64,000 nt of DNA from Lithodes maja (taxonomy: Eukaryota; Arthropoda; Malacostraca; Decapoda; Lithodidae), in assembly GCA_037953745.1 (NCBI GenBank), contig JBAKBP010004318.1:62001-126000 (forward strand). Direction: 5' to 3'. Shown piece by piece: positions 60,834-64,000 of the stretch (its first letter is position 1; the number at the start of each line of letters is the position of its first letter). A program made the position numbers and the translations under genes. The notes below the pieces were generated by a model, which worked only from the letters and a program-made list of their open reading frames with translations, did no database searches and had not been told where the DNA came from.

Positions 60834-61879
60834 CTGATTTATTAGTGGCCCCTCCATCATTGACGAACATGCCTATTACATAAGGCATCCTCTTCAAACA
60901 CTAATCCGCCGTAGTTTGAATCTACCGCGCAGAGCATTTAAAAACTGAGGAGCCTTCATCATGAGCGCACGCGACCTCACTCATGGCTTCAGTCATTATG
61001 AATTGGGTTCTCACTACGAAAAAACTTCGTAAAAAAATAAAAACAAAAAGAAAATAAGAATAACTATCTAATAAGCTTTCCATCATATCGTGGATGTACT
61101 TGTGTGGATCTCTGACCAGACGCTGATTCAGGCGTCATTCCTCCTTCTCTGCTCTGCGCTCAGCCTGCCCGGACGTGTCTCCCCACGCTCCGCTGGTTCC
61201 GCATTTGTTGCGTCCCTAGTGAGTTTTTTCTCATTTGTTTACTCCGGGATGTATCGAGTAAGGTTAGGATATGCGTAGCAGGAGTGTCCTGGGCTGGTTG
61301 CCCGCAGTGCAGTGTATTTTGGGTCGTGTGTTTGGGGCATCTATTTCGGATGTACCCTCGTGGTCCTGTTGTGGACATGTGATCTTTTTCACAGTTAGTT
61401 AGCTTGTGCTGCAGGCGGCTTTCATTACGCGTTAATTATTGCTCCCTTTTATCTTTCTGATGAGGTAAGCTTTGCTTTCTGACGTTCCCTGTGTATTTTT
61501 CTTCACTTAGTGAAGTTTTTTCTGGGTCCCGAGTCAGTCTTCCCTTTGCCGGAAGTTTTTGCTACAGTGGTGTGTTGGCGGTGGTTCCTGTTGTGATATT
61601 TCCAGTGTTTTGTGTATATTTCAACATTTCTTATGCCGTCTACTTAGGCCTAGCCAGCCGCTCGTAGCTTTGCCACATGTACAAGTGTTATTGTTTATTA
61701 TTTAAAAATATGCCCTACTGTGTCATGTGTATCCGGGTTTTAGTTGTGTATTGGCTAATTCCTCGGACTATGTTTGTTTCCTGGTTTAGTTGTGTATTGG
61801 CTAATTCCACGGATTATTGTGTGGACTTAGGTTAGTCGTGCGTGGCTTCCCTCGTGTCCGTTGTACGTTCAGATGGTGT

Positions 61880-62520
61880 CTGATCGGGGTGTGTCTCCTT
61901 CCGGCGGGTTTTTTCTCGGTTTCACCATGAAAAAACCCGGCCGAGAGCCGTGTTGGGCCACACGTGGTTTTAACACAGGCTTGTGTCCCCGGCGATGAGG
62001 TGTCTGTGGCTCTCCAGGACTGCGTCTCTGTTGGTGCCTGGTTTCAGGCCCCCTTTGATTCCCGGCGGATTGGCTGTACCCATCTTTAAAACGTTGTTCA
62101 TGCGAACATACGTCATGTAGTTTTTCTACCAGGTTTTACAAAACCACATGAAAAACCTAGCTGTTGTTAAGGGCTTTCCTCCCCGGCGATCTTTTACAAA
62201 GCAGTGGGGACAGGAACTTATGGGGTTAACGTTTTGACATCTCACCCGGCGGGTGTACCTTAGTAGGGTGGGATAAACAACTAAGTCATTCAGTTAGTTA
62301 ACCAATCCATTTTTAAGTGATGCTATATGTATCGCCGCCTTTATACTTACGGCGATTGAAGGTTCATTTAGGGTTAACATCGTTTTTTCACACCCGGCGG
62401 GTGCTCCTAGGTGGAGGAAATAAGGAATTTACAATTCAATTTCGATTTAACCACTTAATTTAGTGATACATTTAGGTATCGCCGCCTTCAAACTTACGGC
62501 GATCTTTTTGTGACAATTCG
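61880..62520 (+). other. Array of GC-rich hairpins in the leader of element U
   Basis: Repeated stem-loops: GGGTTTTTTCTCGG paired with CCGGCCGAGA near 61905-61945; CACCCGGCGGGTG near 62241 and 62391; ATCGCCGCC...GGCGAT near 62331-62360 and 62486-62505. The block from 62215 to 62360 is roughly repeated at 62370-62510. Confidence 0.55.
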
Positions 62521-62897
62521 TTAGAAATCAGATCTCGTGTCAGCCTGCCCTGTGTTATTCTACTAAAATATTTCAAGGGCCGGCGTCTTTATGGGGGGTT
62601 GTTTTTGTTCCAAAATTGAATCTTGAGACAGTCACCACCAGAAAGACTATAATCGCCATGCTGGACCGTTATATTATGTCAGAGGATATTCTTCACTTTC
62701 TTCAAAAGATTTGTTTAGATATTCTGAACCCCGCCGCGTAGCGAGCTGTGATCGTTGTGTCATTACATCTCGTTATCTGGTGGGTTATTAACACTTGTGT
62801 GCGAACATGTTGGGTTAACCTTATGAGCATTAATTCCTGGAAATTTTCTTTTTTTCCAGAGCTGGGCTCCGGCGGACCAATACAGACCCGGCGGTAG

Positions 62898-64000
62898 TTT
62901 TCCCCACCAGTCTCTGTCATTGCTACCGTGGCCCCAGTCTTTGCTTTTTGCACTACCCCTGCTTGTGCCGGTATCCCTATTTTTGCGCATACTCTTTGCA
63001 TAAGGTGTGTTAAATGTCTAGACCGTTCAAGGGGTCTCTGGGTAATGCGTAATTGTTCTTTTTGCTCCCAATTAGCTGTAAAGGTCCTTTGCGACAATGA
63101 TAAGACCGCGGCAGTAGCGTTAAGAGAAGTGAGGCAACAGATGTCAGCCTACACTACGATTGTTGCGCATAAATCACTTCAATGTGACAACGTCCCTCTT
63201 TGGGATAGATTGCTCTTTGAACACCCTCCCCCTAAACGTTCCTCTAGAGTCACGAGTCATAAGCCAGCGGAGACTGGTCAGGGTTCTGTATCTTCTGCTG
63301 CTACACCGAAACGTCCAAGAGAGCCTACACCCCCGGCGTCCGCTTCCTCGTCTCGGGCGAGATCTCGGTCTAGGTCACCTCTCAGACGACAGTCATCTAG
63401 TCTTGCCTCTTCACCAGCGAGTAAGAAGAGTAGGGCGGAAAGTTCCACCAGTGGTCACGGCGATGAATCTTCCAAATCAAAGACTAGTTCACGGTCACAC
63501 CGTAGCCATAAATCCTCCAAAAAGGATTCCCATAAACGAAAGTCCTCCCTACATTCACCAGCTTCTAGTGCCTCTCTTCGTACCTCTACCCCAGACAGAG
63601 TTTGTGTTAGGTCTCAAGGGTCCAGTGCGGTGCCTGTCCCTAAAGAGGATTTACCCATAAATATTTTAACCCTGGAATTGGAAAGTTCAGGGGGTTCAGT
63701 AATTGAGAATGTTTCAGACTCCCAAGAGAGTGTAGGCCAGGGCCTCGGGGTTTGGCGGTTTGCTCAGCCAGGGTCTGACCACCCACGTCCGACTCAAACG
63801 AGTCACACAGTAGCTGATGTCCACAGGGACGCGGCGATCCCATCCTCTATTCCTGACTTATCTTGGCAACAAGGTACCCCAGCTTCGGGGGGATCTTCTC
63901 AGGAGGATCAGGAGGAGAAAGACGAGGTTTCAATAATTTCGGAGATGGAAGGGCAAGAGTCAGGCTCAGGCTTAGACGCCGCGCAGGATATTAATGATTC
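62898..64000 (+). CDS. Gag-like ORF of element U (partial)
   Basis: After an in-frame TAG at 62895 the frame stays open to the window end. The first ATG is at 63045; the true start may be earlier or spliced. The early part has a cysteine cluster FCTTPACAG, LCIRCVKCLDRSRG and NCSFCSQLA that could bind zinc, then a helical DNDKTAAVALREVRQQMSAY. Next comes a strongly basic, Ser/Arg-rich stretch (ARSRSRSPLRRQSSSLASSP, KSSKKDSHKRKSS), then an acidic end. The layout suits a nucleic-acid-binding structural protein. No known family was recognised. Confidence 0.5.

Larger units (their letters stand above)
60834..64000 (+). mobile_element. Element U copy 1 (unclassified, runs off the window)
   Basis: Starts ATTTATTAGTGGCCCCTCCA, as in copy 2. 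About 2 kb of noncoding leader full of short hairpins precedes a gag-like ORF. The class is not decided: the long leader and Ser/Arg-rich first ORF could fit a DIRS-type or LTR element; the RT, integrase or tyrosine recombinase that would tell lies beyond 64000. Confidence 0.55.

Noticed and set aside
62702..63097. 131-codon minus-strand frame
   Set aside because: It is antisense to the element U leader and gag-like ORF, and shows no domain; taken as a shadow.

Overview
This is a eukaryotic (animal) genomic window. It is AT-rich, has GT/AG introns, and is dominated by interspersed mobile DNA. Repeat families such as CR1-like LINEs with AATTAGGTAAATAC-type tails, RTE elements ending in (GATA)n, many TA- and TTAA-flanked MITEs and degenerate TTAGG-like DNA suggest an arthropod, most plausibly a decapod crustacean. 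The organism cannot be named from sequence alone. One host gene is recognisable. Five plus-strand exons (32307-32524, 32860-32985, 33223-33340, 35939-36073, 47912-48028) join with matching phases into 238 codons of the conserved SAY region of e(y)3/SAYP, the arthropod orthologue of PHF10 (a PBAF chromatin-remodelling subunit). The PHD fingers expected downstream are not in the window, and the first and last exons of the gene are not visible.

Layout. 1-5882: a tRNA-derived SINE, a hAT MITE with a perfect 8-bp target duplication, a TTA-flanked Harbinger-like element and a tandem copy of its inner part. 5883-14662: a CR1 3' fragment abutting a Gypsy-type LTR element with two 1817-bp LTRs and one long gag-protease ORF that ends in shrunken RT/RNase H remnants. 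14663-26043: a deep stack of non-LTR elements. One RTE copy is split twice, by a Jockey-like and by a CR1-like element; the CR1-like element holds a second CR1 and a pogo-like MITE, which holds another RTE fragment. 26048-28243: nested MITEs up to four deep. 28244-32300: RTE, SINE and MITE copies. 32307-36073: four e(y)3 exons, with a nearly complete RTE ORF in the third intron. 36188-47812 (inside one intron): an RTE stack, then a P-superfamily (THAP-transposase) element with long inverted, internally repeated ends. Its left end holds an apparently intact piggyBac element coding for 971 aa with all three catalytic Asp. 48029-64000: more RTE, CR1 and mariner/pogo-type MITEs, a near-intact CR1 ORF2, and two copies of an unclassified element (called U here), the last running off the window end with an open gag-like ORF.

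How the parts relate. The piggyBac element shares terminal and subterminal sequence with at least six short TTAA-flanked copies (family A), so it is a candidate source of transposase for them. CR1-A and RTE-G each occur in several copies of different age, and the nesting gives a relative insertion order. Two very small (66-68 bp) insertions with perfect 11-14-bp target duplications look like the shortest retroposed units in the window. Family names (RTE-E, -F, -G; CR1-A, -B, -H; Joc-C, -D; pBac-A, -B, -C; U) are local labels made for this annotation.
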